Source of the DNA: Periweissella fabaria | GTDB taxonomy: Bacteria > Bacillota > Bacilli > Lactobacillales > Lactobacillaceae | Assembly: GCF_918814575.1 (NCBI RefSeq) | Contig: NZ_CAKKNS010000001.1 | Location: forward strand, 210,182-274,181 | Reading direction: 5' to 3' | Length of the DNA: 64,000 nucleotides | In this document: positions 1 through 8,709 of the stretch, in pieces | Numbering within the stretch: the stretch's first letter is position 1 | Layout: each line of letters opens with the position of its first letter | Notes under the pieces: model-generated | What the model was told of the DNA's origin: nothing | Databases searched by the model: none | The model's input: only the letters and a program-made list of their open reading frames with translations | Translations under genes and position numbers: made by a program

Positions 1-311
1 CTGCCGTATCAGGTAGATCTTTAGTTTCAATGGTAAAACATTTGCCAACAAAAGTACATTATGGGACATCTTTTATACCTATGCTTTCTTTGGTTTTTAT
101 CGACTTAATTTTAACACTAGGACATATGGTGTACTATTTTATTGATAATATTAATGTTGTCGTCAATTTGAATTTATCAGCAACCCATTTAGTTCACTTT
201 AGTTTAGCAATCACAGTACAATCACTACATATTATTTTTATTTTTTATATATTGAGCTATATTGTCCGAATCAGGATATATAAATTTCCTATTTATACCA
301 ATAAAATCTAA
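1..311 (+). CDS. C-terminal part of an unidentified membrane protein (partial)
   Basis: The reading frame is open from the left edge of the window to a stop at 309-311, so the gene starts outside the window. The visible 103 residues are strongly hydrophobic, with about three likely membrane segments and a short basic tail after the last one. An ATG at 30 exists but has no convincing ribosome site, so an internal start is not assumed. The 3' end overlaps the convergent FRG gene by 87 bases. I do not recognise the family. Confidence 0.45.
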   Translation, partial: AVSGRSLVSMVKHLPTKVHYGTSFIPMLSLVFIDLILTLGHMVYYFIDNINVVVNLNLSATHLVHFSLAITVQSLHIIFIFYILSYIVRIRIYKFPIYTNKI

Positions 312-1445
312 TTCTTGTAGTATTTTCTTTTTATTAGTTACTATAATTTCATATTCATAATCAATTTTTTGAATAACTTGTTTTACAGCATCAACATATT
401 TTTCTTCCCTATATGATGGAGGTAGTGGGGAATATTTATGAGAACTCATTTGATAAATAAAAAGGCCTTGTTGATTTTTTAAACGATCAAAAATTATAGA
501 TGGCTTATAAATTATTTTTGGAAAAGGGGGGAAAACATCACTTCTTATTTCATACGCAATAATAAAAAGTAATAAAAGTGGATTAGGACAAAAATTTTGA
601 TTCCTTTCTTTGTATGGATTATCTATATCGTCATTAGGTTGAATTTCAATTTCATTTACAATTTCAAGTTTACTAAACTCAGAGTAGAAATTTTCTAATT
701 CAAATAATTCGGTATGATTTGAATATTTATCTAGTAAATTAATTAATTCTGTGATGTTATCTTTGTTTTTAATTATGTTAGATGGATGTTGAATAATTGA
801 TGGTAAAGAACCTTTATGATGCATTTCTAAAATATATTTACAAAGAGTTAATTTTGAATTCATATATTGCTTTGAATGCGCGATTTCCTTATTCACATAT
901 TCGAGAAGTAATACGTTTGAGAAGTGACTACGCATTTCTTGATAAAAAGAAGAATTTTCAAACAGGATACGCTTACCGCCTGTTTCTTGAAAAAAACTAG
1001 ATGCTTTCCACATTTGATTTTGGATGGATTCGACATCTTTTTCTTTATCATATACTTTGTCATTTAATGGATCTATAATAGCGCTATTATTTTCTATTGC
1101 GTATAAGCTACCATCATTCTCAAGATTATCTTCACAAGCAAAGTATAGCGCAACAATAGGATTTTCGGTAACGTCTAACAATTCGGTTGGAAGACCATGA
1201 TGTTGACTATATGCCATGAAATTTTCTCTGCTATCTACATCTAAAGCAAATCCTACTTCTCGAAAGAATTCCTTTCTCATATTACTTAATTCGGATGAAA
1301 AGCGTGAATATCTGTAACCACTAGCAACCAAAGGAGTCTTATATTTTAAACTCTCACCACGAAAATAAAATCTTTTATTGTCTGATGATATTTCTTGAAG
1401 TATCTTCATAAATTCTGATAAGTTTGATATTTTAAAATTTTTCAT
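225..1445 (-). CDS. FRG-domain protein (putative defence component)
   Basis: A 406-residue soluble protein. Near the N-terminus it has FYFRGES (residues 26-32), the Phe-Arg-Gly signature that names the FRG domain. A second conserved block follows at about 81-103 (QHHGLPTELLDVT, then ALYFA), which is the other landmark of the family. The molecular activity of FRG domains is not established; they recur in bacterial accessory islands. The remaining 300 residues are Asn/Lys/Ile-rich with no motif I recognise. The gene is AT-rich compared with the dld and trp genes and is divergent from a SIR2-like gene 99 bases away, so the two probably share a control region. The domain call is firm; the defence role is inferred from the pairing. 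Confidence 0.8.
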   Translation of the reverse strand: MKNFKISNLSEFMKILQEISSDNKRFYFRGESLKYKTPLVASGYRYSRFSSELSNMRKEFFREVGFALDVDSRENFMAYSQHHGLPTELLDVTENPIVALYFACEDNLENDGSLYAIENNSAIIDPLNDKVYDKEKDVESIQNQMWKASSFFQETGGKRILFENSSFYQEMRSHFSNVLLLEYVNKEIAHSKQYMNSKLTLCKYILEMHHKGSLPSIIQHPSNIIKNKDNITELINLLDKYSNHTELFELENFYSEFSKLEIVNEIEIQPNDDIDNPYKERNQNFCPNPLLLLFIIAYEIRSDVFPPFPKIIYKPSIIFDRLKNQQGLFIYQMSSHKYSPLPPSYREEKYVDAVKQVIQKIDYEYEIIVTNKKKILQELDFIGINRKFIYPDSDNIAQYIKNKNNM

Positions 1446-1544
1446 ATTTACATTATATCAAAATTAAGTAATAATAAAATTTATTAAAAATTATTTTTAT
1501 CGCTTATAACTAATTAAACTAAAATATATTTTTGTGAGGAAACT
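1446..1544. promoter_or_regulatory. Divergent control region between the FRG and SIR2-like genes
   Basis: This 99-base, very AT-rich gap must hold both promoters. On the plus strand a GTGAGGAAACT ribosome site precedes the SIR2-like ATG. TAAAAT/TATATT-like -10 candidates occur on both strands, but no pair is clear enough to name. Confidence 0.4.
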
Positions 1545-3032
1545 ATGGAAAAAATAGGTTTTTTGTTTGGTGCAGGTGCAGAAATTAGCTATGGCATGCC
1601 AAGTGGTGGTAAATTTGCACTTGATGTATTTAGACAATCACCGGATGTTGCAAAAGAAACATTTAAAAATATGCGAGCCGAAGTAGATGCATCTTCGGAT
1701 TATGCAGAAAAATGGTTGCCTAGTAATTATGAAGAACGAAGTGTATCATCTTTTGGTAAACGGGTTTTTGAGACTATAATCAAAGATACAATAGGCAATA
1801 ATCGTAAAAATATTATTGATAAACTTAACGATTTTGATAGTTTGGCAAATGATGCTTTAAATAGTTCGTTTAATAGTCAGAATGGAATGGACGAGTTAGA
1901 AGAGCTGATTAGCAAAGATTTAAATAAATCCATGTTAGATATTAACATTGGTAATTTATTAGAATATAATAGTTTGTTCAGTGATGGTAATCAATTATTT
2001 CGAAATAAATACTTTGCAGCGCTAGTTATTTATTATAAGGATTATGATAAATTTGGAGTATCGGATAAATCAATTTTTAAAAGCATAATAAAATCAATAT
2101 TTCAATTACAGTTAGGTGCATTAAGTGAACATGTAACCCATGAATTAGAAGATTCTTTATTTAAAAAAGATAAATTAGAGTTAGATTTTTTTGACGATTT
2201 AGGTGGTACGCTTAATGTTAATTATGATGTTGCTGGAATTGAAGGATTAAATACTTTAGCGGATATAAACATTGATCAGATAGAACACAAGGTGGTTAAA
2301 TTTGGTTATAAAATATTAGAACAAATATATGCGGATGTACTGGATTATAAGACATTAATAGATTCAAATTGGCATTATTTATACAATCCCTCTACAGAAT
2401 GGGCTAAATTTTCAAAAATAACATTATTCTTATATACTGTTAAAGAATATATTGAAAAACAGGCTAAAAATTTAGATAAATCCAAGGGTGGGTACTATTC
2501 TGATTTACGAAATCAAATTGATAGTGGGAAAATTGATGCTTACATAATAGGAACAACAAATTACAGTTCATTTATTGAGCAGGTATTAGAACAGGAAATA
2601 ACATTTTTGAATGGTGGTATCGATGTACTGTATGATCCATATTTAAATGCAATAGCTAATAATAATTCAAAGCATATAGTTGTACCGTTACTTTTTACTC
2701 AAAGTGGTACGAAACCTATGACATCGATAGACATGTCTGCAAAATATGTTGAATTTTATAATAAACTGAAAGAATCGGACTATATAGTATCAATTGGTTT
2801 TGGGTTTAATTCAGATGACGAGCATATAAATGGAATAATTCGAACGTTGATTGACCGAGATAGCAAAGAATTAGTTATAGTCGATGTTGAAAATAGTACA
2901 AATGAAGTTGTAAAGCAAAAAAAATTAGCACAAAAATTAAAAGTTACAGAATATAAGAAAATAAAATTTATTACTGTGGATTCAGCAACACGGATGACAA
3001 CATCTAATACAATGTGGTATGAATGTTTATAA
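1545..3032 (+). CDS. SIR2-like NAD-binding protein (putative antiphage effector)
   Basis: 495 residues. The N-terminus has a Rossmann-type glycine motif, GAGAEISYGMPSG (about residues 9-21), like the GAG-x-S-x-x-x-G-x-P motif of SIR2-family NADases. A TTNYSSFIE segment (about 336-345) corresponds to the sirtuin T-x-N-x-D/E region. SIGFGFNSDDEHIN (about 416-429) matches the C-terminal nucleotide-binding block of SIR2-like defence proteins. Such proteins are known to deplete NAD+ on phage infection; that activity here is inferred from family. The large middle region (100-320) is unassigned. It is transcribed away from the FRG gene. The low GC content and lack of metabolic neighbours suggest horizontal acquisition. 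Confidence 0.78.
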   Translation: MEKIGFLFGAGAEISYGMPSGGKFALDVFRQSPDVAKETFKNMRAEVDASSDYAEKWLPSNYEERSVSSFGKRVFETIIKDTIGNNRKNIIDKLNDFDSLANDALNSSFNSQNGMDELEELISKDLNKSMLDINIGNLLEYNSLFSDGNQLFRNKYFAALVIYYKDYDKFGVSDKSIFKSIIKSIFQLQLGALSEHVTHELEDSLFKKDKLELDFFDDLGGTLNVNYDVAGIEGLNTLADINIDQIEHKVVKFGYKILEQIYADVLDYKTLIDSNWHYLYNPSTEWAKFSKITLFLYTVKEYIEKQAKNLDKSKGGYYSDLRNQIDSGKIDAYIIGTTNYSSFIEQVLEQEITFLNGGIDVLYDPYLNAIANNNSKHIVVPLLFTQSGTKPMTSIDMSAKYVEFYNKLKESDYIVSIGFGFNSDDEHINGIIRTLIDRDSKELVIVDVENSTNEVVKQKKLAQKLKVTEYKKIKFITVDSATRMTTSNTMWYECL

Positions 3033-3042
3033 TCTAAACAGA

Positions 3043-3202
3043 GTCCTTTTTACTACCCCAGACTACGGCACAACTGCGCAAAGTACTCCAATGTTCATAT
3101 CATCAGGCTGACGAACGAGTTTTCTTTGTCATACAAGGCGACAACATTGCTGAGCGTTTGGTTTTGATTCGATACTCAATATCCGGACTGCTTTATTTCT
3201 AA
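3043..3202 (+). pseudogene. Unidentified coding remnant
   Basis: In the gap after the SIR2-like gene one frame stays open for about 50 codons and ends at a TAA at 3200-3202. It has no start codon with a ribosome site. The translation (for example HQADERVFFVIQGDN) looks protein-like, but I cannot assign a family. It may be the tail of a deleted gene. Confidence 0.25.
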
Positions 3203-3273
3203 AGTAAAATGCACAACACAAGCCGCTTAACTAACCAATCTTAGAAAAATATTACCTGAGGAGCAATATAATC

Positions 3274-3505
3274 ATGACAGAAAATAATTTCAGTTTAACA
3301 GCCTGCCTTGTTGCATTAGCGCCCGACCCTAATGTCACCACCAAACTACTAAAGTATATTGATACACAACATGGTGCTCCACGCTGAAATAGGTGCAATA
3401 ATTAATACAAAATTATCAACAGAAGATGGGGATAAGGTCTTAGCCTGTATCTTATCTTATTCAGAACATTACCATGATAAAATCATTGAATTAATCGCTA
3501 GCTAA
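3274..3505 (+). pseudogene. Small gene broken by a frameshift
   Basis: An ATG at 3274 preceded by CTGAGGAGC opens a 37-codon frame (MTENNFSLTACLVALAPDPN onward) that stops at 3387. A second frame begins with ATG 3371 and runs 44 codons to 3505. The first has a good ribosome site and the second does not. The simplest reading is one roughly 75-residue protein split by an indel near 3370-3385. The family is not recognised. A hairpin (GGGCAC/GTGCCC, 3513-3534) follows directly. Confidence 0.4.
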
Positions 3506-3553
3506 AATGAGGAGGGCACCGAATTTACAGTGCCCCACAATTCATCGGAAAAT

Positions 3554-3591
3554 AAAAGACTACTTAGCGTAAGCGCTAAGTAGTCTTTTTT
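3554..3591. terminator. Bidirectional rho-independent terminator
   Basis: A 16-bp perfect stem (AAAAGACTACTTAGCG and its complement) with a 4-base loop is followed by a T run. It lies between two converging units and ends 8 bases before the dld stop codon, so it can serve both strands. Confidence 0.85.
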
Positions 3592-3598
3592 CAACAAA

Positions 3599-5278
3599 TT
3601 AATATGCGCCCCAGTGCTTAGACATGGTTTGTTTACCAACGCCGGGGTTGAAGCTATTCGTTGGGTCATTTTTCTTATAGTGATCGACCAAGGCTGGTGC
3701 GGCCACATATAAGTGCCCAACGTTGTGTTCGGCTGGATAAACGGCGTGGCGTTTATCCAGAATTTTAAGCATTTCGGCTTTAAGGGCATGCGCATCGACA
3801 CCTGGTTTTAGAATATAATCCTGGTGCATAACGTGATCAAGTAAGTGACCGTAATAAATTTTGTGTTCGATTTGGTCTTCAATTTCTTTAGGCAAGTGCT
3901 CGAACCACTTATATTCATTACTTGCCAACGCAATATCAAGGGGCAAGATGTCAATACTATCTTGTTTTAATTCTTGATAGCGAATCGCCACCCCAGCGGT
4001 TACATAACGGTGCGTTGCCGCTTTGCTGGCCTCATTGGCATCGGCTTCAAAGTAGTCACCACTAGCGGTGGCAAAATATTCTTTGAGATATGTACGTGCG
4101 GCTTCAATCCCATCACCCGCCATTTCCAATTGGAGATAATGGTCGTACTTTTCGTAATAATCATCGATGCGTTTAGGCATTTGATTAGGGAAGATATTAC
4201 TTACCGTTTGAAGTAAACGATCGGGGAAATAAGGCTTGAACACGGGGATGTGCTTCAAAAAGCGTTCGCCCCAAGCTTTGAGCGCAAACATCTCTGGCAA
4301 GTGACCGGTCCCAATTTTTTCAATGACAATCAATGAGTCTTTACCATATTTTTTGGCCAATTTATAAGCATCTTTATGCATATACTCACCAGAAACTGGT
4401 AATTCTTTGAAGGTTGTCATAATGTGGCGGCGAATATCTTCCAACTCATCGGGATTATTCGTCCCAATGTAAAACATTTGGGTTTGGTCATCCATAGGGA
4501 AGGTATCTAAGCGAACCGCCAAGGCAGCCACGTGGCCGGCTGAACCAGATACTTCGTACAATTCTTTGGGATTGGCATTGTAGCGAATTGGTTGATCAGA
4601 TTCAATATCCCGCACAACTGCTTCATGATCGTACATTGAACCATGCCGTTCAGTAGCAGGGACATGATCCAAATCAAAATTACGGTTTTGCAAATTAGTA
4701 ATGATTTCTTCCGGCGTGTCACCTAAATCAATGCCTAAGTGGTTAACTAAGTGCATTTCATCATGTTCATCAATCCAGACATACAATGATAACTCGGTAT
4801 AAGCGGGCCCACGGCGGATTAAAGCCCCACCAGAGTTGTTGTTAATCCCACCAATGACTGAGGCTCCCAAATTAGATGAGCCAATGACTGAGTGTGGTTC
4901 CCGTTTAAGGGGCCGCAATTTATTTTCTAATTGAAATAGGGTCGTCCCAGGGAAGGCTAGGGCTTGTTCCCCATGATTGATTAACTCTAAATCTTTAATT
5001 TTCATCCCGTTGACAACCACGGCTTGACGGTCATAACCTGGAGCAGGGACGGATCCCTCAGTTAAGCTCGTATTGGCGGCTTGCATAATAATGATAATAT
5101 TGTTGTCATGCAAAATATTCAGTACACGCCACATTTCCATTAAATTAGTTGGAAATACGACCGCAACTGCGTCACCTTTACCTGAGCGATAACCTTTGCG
5201 AAAACGTAAAGATTTAGCTGCATCGGTAATGACATTCTTGCTACCCACAACATTGACTAGTTCTTCTACTAAGTCCAT
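3599..5278 (-). CDS. dld: Quinone-dependent D-lactate dehydrogenase
   Basis: A 559-residue peripheral membrane flavoprotein that oxidises D-lactate to pyruvate and passes electrons to the quinone pool. The N-terminal FAD-binding (PCMH-type) domain is recognisable from VAVVFPTNLMEMWRVL and QAANTSLTEGSVPAPGYDR (about residues 38-85), then SVIGSSNLGASVIGGINNNS. The C-terminus ends in HNVGHLYVAAPALVDHYKK, then DPTNSFNPGVGK, typical of the Dld family. The ATG at 5276-5278 is chosen because GGAGAGAGG lies just upstream; the upstream in-frame ATG lacks one. The length is close to the usual 560-570. It is a single-gene unit. Confidence 0.92.
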   Translation of the reverse strand: MDLVEELVNVVGSKNVITDAAKSLRFRKGYRSGKGDAVAVVFPTNLMEMWRVLNILHDNNIIIIMQAANTSLTEGSVPAPGYDRQAVVVNGMKIKDLELINHGEQALAFPGTTLFQLENKLRPLKREPHSVIGSSNLGASVIGGINNNSGGALIRRGPAYTELSLYVWIDEHDEMHLVNHLGIDLGDTPEEIITNLQNRNFDLDHVPATERHGSMYDHEAVVRDIESDQPIRYNANPKELYEVSGSAGHVAALAVRLDTFPMDDQTQMFYIGTNNPDELEDIRRHIMTTFKELPVSGEYMHKDAYKLAKKYGKDSLIVIEKIGTGHLPEMFALKAWGERFLKHIPVFKPYFPDRLLQTVSNIFPNQMPKRIDDYYEKYDHYLQLEMAGDGIEAARTYLKEYFATASGDYFEADANEASKAATHRYVTAGVAIRYQELKQDSIDILPLDIALASNEYKWFEHLPKEIEDQIEHKIYYGHLLDHVMHQDYILKPGVDAHALKAEMLKILDKRHAVYPAEHNVGHLYVAAPALVDHYKKNDPTNSFNPGVGKQTMSKHWGAY

Positions 5279-5511
5279 ATTAACCTCTCTCCTCAATAAC
5301 GTTTGTGAAAAAACGTTTTAATTATTACGTCTTAATAATACACTTTTTTTTATGTTTTGATTAGTAAAACAAGTGAATTTAGTTCTGTTACCAAAATTTT
5401 AAGATAAACTTAGTATTGAGTAAAATTAGCCTATTGATTAGTATCAATGCAAGCTATACCAACGAAAGCAAAATTCGAATAGTTCGCAAATATTACTTTT
5501 GAACGTGGTGC

Positions 5512-6030
5512 TTATTTTTTTAATTTGCGTAAATACCAACAATATGTACATACACCAAATATCACGCCTTCAAACAAAGCAGTGATAATGTTAGAGACAT
5601 TGCCAATACTTTCGTGAAGGGTACTATCCCCCGAGATAACAGCAAGGATAATACTGAGTGCATACATACCAATACCAAACCCAATCCCTGTTCCCCAAGC
5701 ACGCTTCAGATACCGTTGTTTAACGCTATTAACGTCATCAGACGGGACATCAATATGGTCTAATTTCTTCAATCTTATAAACCACGAACCTAGGCATAGA
5801 TAGATAAACCATAAGAGGGTGTTGCTGGTAATTATAAATATGAAAGCCCATTTAATATTGACCAGATAAATAAGGAAAGCGATAAACGTTGATAAGATTA
5901 AATAACTAAGTAAGGTAATAAAGGCGATATTGCCGAATCTATTTACCTGACTTTCCTTATATTCATCTAAAATATCATCAATGCCGTAAAACCGTTTAAT
6001 AAAAAAATTCCCTACTTTATTGTTTTTCAT
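5512..6030 (-). CDS. DUF3278-type membrane protein paired with an XRE regulator
   Basis: 172 residues with four likely membrane helices in two pairs (about 35-55, 60-82, 115-135 and 145-165), separated by a charged stretch. The N-terminus has a soluble FIKRFYGIDDILDEYK segment. Small HTH regulators followed by a DUF3278 membrane protein are a frequent pair in Lactobacillaceae; the function is unknown. The start overlaps the end of the regulator gene by 14 bases, so the two are translated from one message. Confidence 0.7.
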   Translation of the reverse strand: MKNNKVGNFFIKRFYGIDDILDEYKESQVNRFGNIAFITLLSYLILSTFIAFLIYLVNIKWAFIFIITSNTLLWFIYLCLGSWFIRLKKLDHIDVPSDDVNSVKQRYLKRAWGTGIGFGIGMYALSIILAVISGDSTLHESIGNVSNIITALFEGVIFGVCTYCWYLRKLKK

Positions 6031-6223
6031 GTTTAATTTCCTCCCAAAAAAGTGTATTTAAATCAGTATCTAAGGCAATGGCTATGTTAATACATAATGC
6101 TAATGATGGATTATAGTTGTCATTTTCAATCAAATTGATCGTTTGTCTAGCGACACCAACTAATTGTGCTAAATCCATTTGTGTAAAATTTAAATATTTG
6201 CGATACTCCCGAACCCGATTCAT
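6017..6223 (-). CDS. XRE-family small transcriptional regulator
   Basis: A 68-residue protein that is essentially one helix-turn-helix domain: YLNFTQMDLAQLVGVARQTI followed by NLIENDNYNPSLALCINIAIAL, the hallmark of the YozG/Cro-like group. The ending (TDLNTLFWEE) is also usual for the group. It is the first gene of a two-gene unit with the membrane protein. A perfect 24-bp palindrome 18 bases upstream of the start is the obvious operator for autoregulation. Confidence 0.85.
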   Translation of the reverse strand: MNRVREYRKYLNFTQMDLAQLVGVARQTINLIENDNYNPSLALCINIAIALDTDLNTLFWEEIKHEKQ

Positions 6224-6240
6224 ATAAAACCTCTACAATC

Positions 6241-6264
6241 ATTTGTCATATATATATGACAAAT
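6241..6264. promoter_or_regulatory. 24-bp perfect palindrome, likely operator of the XRE regulator
   Basis: Each half reads ATTTGTCATATA on its own strand and the two halves meet without a spacer. It ends 18 bp from the regulator start codon, in the position of its promoter, which suits an autoregulatory HTH dimer site. Confidence 0.6.
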
Positions 6265-6523
6265 ATAAAGCAAGTTATGGGGATAGTCAATGTTGATTTG
6301 GAGCTCTCTAGGAGGGGAGGCCATTCCTCGTTGCCTGGCTTTTTTTGTTGCGAGTGTTTATAACATGGCTACGCATATTCAAAAAATATTCAATTCCGGT
6401 AAAAGGAAGTTGTTAGTGAAGTTGTAATGTGTTTAAATTATTATAAAATTCTAATTAAACAATTCGTTTAAATACTAATCATGGAGAATCATCGACGAAT
6501 GGGGTGAACTTTGGAGATCGAAT

Positions 6524-7711
6524 ATGAAAATAAAAATAATGATTCCGGCCTTAATTATGTTTGCTACTTTGGCTGCAAACGGTATCTTTAACTATGGGAC
6601 GAGTTTGGAGTTACTTAATAAAACCCATAGTTCCGTTAGTTTTGGTCTGGGATTGATAACTGGCCCAATCATCGGCCTGGTCCTTGCCAAGCCAATTACC
6701 GTGTTGCTTCATAAATTTGATAATCATTTATTGTCTACGATTGGATTAGTCGGGGCAACGCTTTCAATGTTGCTATATAGTTTCTTCATCAGTGATAATA
6801 AAGCTATGATCTATAACGCGGTGTTGTTTTTGAGCATTAATGGAATATTCATGCGCATATTTAATTACGCTTATATGAATAATCAAATTTACATTGTCGG
6901 CGAAGATCATATTCAGCAACTAAACGCGTTAGAGCAAGGTAGTATCTCAGTGCTGCAAATCGTTAACCCGATCATAACGGCCTTGTTGTGGGCATGGATA
7001 AGTTTGCCAAACACGCTCTGGGTGGCAGTGGGAATTTCGCTGATTGGCATTGTCCTATTACCGCATGTTAAGTATCAAGGTGTACGGAGTGCGGATGACA
7101 ATGCAGAGCTACCACGCTTCAAAATGGTGGTTGCCTCAGTATTAAAGCAACCAACTGTAAGAAAAGTATTCATATTAGAGACGCTTTTAGGGATATTTTT
7201 GATATCAGAAATTGTGGCCATCCCATATATTCTAGTAACTGGCGGGTTTGTTACGGAAAAATATTTGGGGCTCGTCCAAGGGATTGCTGGTATCGGGGCC
7301 GTGGTCGGCGCATCGGTAGCATTTTTTAAAAAGACGCCTAATGCATTAAAGATATTAAGAGTAACAACCGTAGCAATTGGCGCACTGTATCTAATATTAG
7401 CCCTCATGTTTGGTATTACGTCGAAATCAGCGGCCTTACTTGCGGTGGTGGTTGTGAGCATGGCGATCTCATTGATCAGTACGTTTGCGAGTCCAATTAG
7501 CTATACCGCGATGCAAACATCTTTGAGTGAAGAAACTAGGGCCGATGTTATCACCTGGTATTATACGATTCAAGAAATGGTGTACCCAATTGGGGCGGCC
7601 TTAGTGTCTATTTTGATGGTAGGGATTTCGCCAACCAGCTTATATTTAATATATGGAATTATGATTATACTTATTGGTGTGGTAGTTATGCGCGGTAAGC
7701 AAAATATTTAA
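6524..7711 (+). CDS. Major facilitator superfamily transporter
   Basis: A 395-residue integral membrane protein with about 12 hydrophobic segments, the usual size for an MFS permease. The two halves are separated near residues 180-200 by a polar loop (KYQGVRSADDNAELPRF). The substrate cannot be told from sequence; drug-efflux-like and sugar-efflux-like MFS proteins have this size. The start is supported by a GGAG at about 6511. It is monocistronic, ending in a strong terminator 55 bases on. Confidence 0.75.
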   Translation: MKIKIMIPALIMFATLAANGIFNYGTSLELLNKTHSSVSFGLGLITGPIIGLVLAKPITVLLHKFDNHLLSTIGLVGATLSMLLYSFFISDNKAMIYNAVLFLSINGIFMRIFNYAYMNNQIYIVGEDHIQQLNALEQGSISVLQIVNPIITALLWAWISLPNTLWVAVGISLIGIVLLPHVKYQGVRSADDNAELPRFKMVVASVLKQPTVRKVFILETLLGIFLISEIVAIPYILVTGGFVTEKYLGLVQGIAGIGAVVGASVAFFKKTPNALKILRVTTVAIGALYLILALMFGITSKSAALLAVVVVSMAISLISTFASPISYTAMQTSLSEETRADVITWYYTIQEMVYPIGAALVSILMVGISPTSLYLIYGIMIILIGVVVMRGKQNI

Positions 7712-7765
7712 TAATATGTCGTTGTTAATTTATGTCCTAGTCGACTAATATGTATACGCAATATT

Positions 7766-7808
7766 AAATAAACCCCTGAAGGATTTTCTTCAGGGGTTTA
7801 TTTTTTTG
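7766..7808 (+). terminator. Rho-independent terminator after the MFS gene
   Basis: A 16-bp stem (AAATAAACCCCTGAAG and its complement) with a 7-base loop is followed by seven T. Confidence 0.9.
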
Positions 7809-7852
7809 TATCATCTACGTACTAGCACGTTCTTGTACTTTTGTACTTAAAC

Positions 7853-7933
7853 TCAGTCACTCAAGAAAACCAAGCCTTCTTCAGCACTGGCAAAATTATC
7901 ATAATCAGATCTATTAACCACTTCGACTCCCAT
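7853..7933 (-). pseudogene. Possible N-terminal fragment of a thioredoxin-like protein
   Basis: On the minus strand a 26-codon frame begins with MGVEVVNRSDYDNF and continues ASAEEGLVFLSD before a stop. That resembles the first strand-helix-strand of a thioredoxin, which normally continues into a W-x-x-W-C active site that is absent here. Nothing downstream restores it. The remaining sequence from 7810 to 8100 shows no other gene to me. Confidence 0.3.
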
Positions 7934-8112
7934 GCCTAAACAATGCTGTCAGCTGTGATTCTTAAGTATCGGGGTATTTTATTAAGTTATTCTTTAGAAT
8001 GTTGGTTTTTAATAGTAATGCAAAGATAACTTTAATATAATTCTATTAATAATTTTAACGAAAAAGGCATATTTAGTCTACATTGATTAATTATTTTGAA
8101 TGGAGGTAACGG

Positions 8113-8709
8113 CTGATACTTGAATTTAACGAGCTGAGCTTTGCTTATAATGAAACTGACACCATTTTTAAGAACTTAACTAAAAAAATTCCCTATCAAC
8201 GGATTGGCATTATTGGTAGCAATGGGATTGGTAAAACGACGTTGCTGAATCTAATCGCGGGACGGCAAAAATACACGGGGACGATTAATTGTTCGCCATC
8301 AACCTTTTTAGTAGATTATGATTTAGAAAAATACGGCGCCTTCACTGTTGCTGAATTTTTTGACATGCTGACTAGCTTGGCATCTTTTAACGCCGACACC
8401 CTGTATGAATTAGCGACCAAGTTGCAGGTTGATCAGTTTTTTTCTAAAAAGATTCGCAACTTGTCCAAAGGCACAAATAAGAAAATTGCGTTATTGATTG
8501 CCTTTGCCTCCCGATGTGAATTACTCCTAATCGATGAGCCGTTTGAAGCGATTGATGCGGCTAGTAATCAAGCACTACTGGAGATTTTACCAAGCCTCAA
8601 CAAGGAGTTAGTCATTGTCAGCCATGATTTAGCATACTTACAGCAAAGTGTTGAACAAGTCTATGTCATGGAAGGGGGGACCCTAAATGAGCTATCAGTT
8701 CATGGGTAA
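8113..8709 (+). CDS. ABC transporter ATP-binding protein with a CTG start
   Basis: 198 residues forming a compact ABC ATPase. Walker A is GSNGIGKTT (about residues 35-43), the signature loop is LSKGTNKK, Walker B is LLLIDEP and the H-loop is VSHD. The reading frame is closed by a TAA at 8107-8109, and the first usable codon is CTG at 8113, which sits 5 bases after a perfect GGAGGT. The natural N-terminus would be (M)ILEFNELSF. So either CTG is the start or an ATG has mutated. The gene overlaps the permease gene by 23 bases, so the two form one exporter. Confidence 0.82.
   Translation: MILEFNELSFAYNETDTIFKNLTKKIPYQRIGIIGSNGIGKTTLLNLIAGRQKYTGTINCSPSTFLVDYDLEKYGAFTVAEFFDMLTSLASFNADTLYELATKLQVDQFFSKKIRNLSKGTNKKIALLIAFASRCELLLIDEPFEAIDAASNQALLEILPSLNKELVIVSHDLAYLQQSVEQVYVMEGGTLNELSVHG

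Noticed and set aside
5279-5340. A cre box upstream of dld
   Set aside because: The AAAACGTTTTTTCA stretch has the wrong spacing relative to the cre consensus.
6295-6350. A terminator near GGCTTTTTTTG
   Set aside because: The stem is weak and no upstream plus-strand gene would need it.
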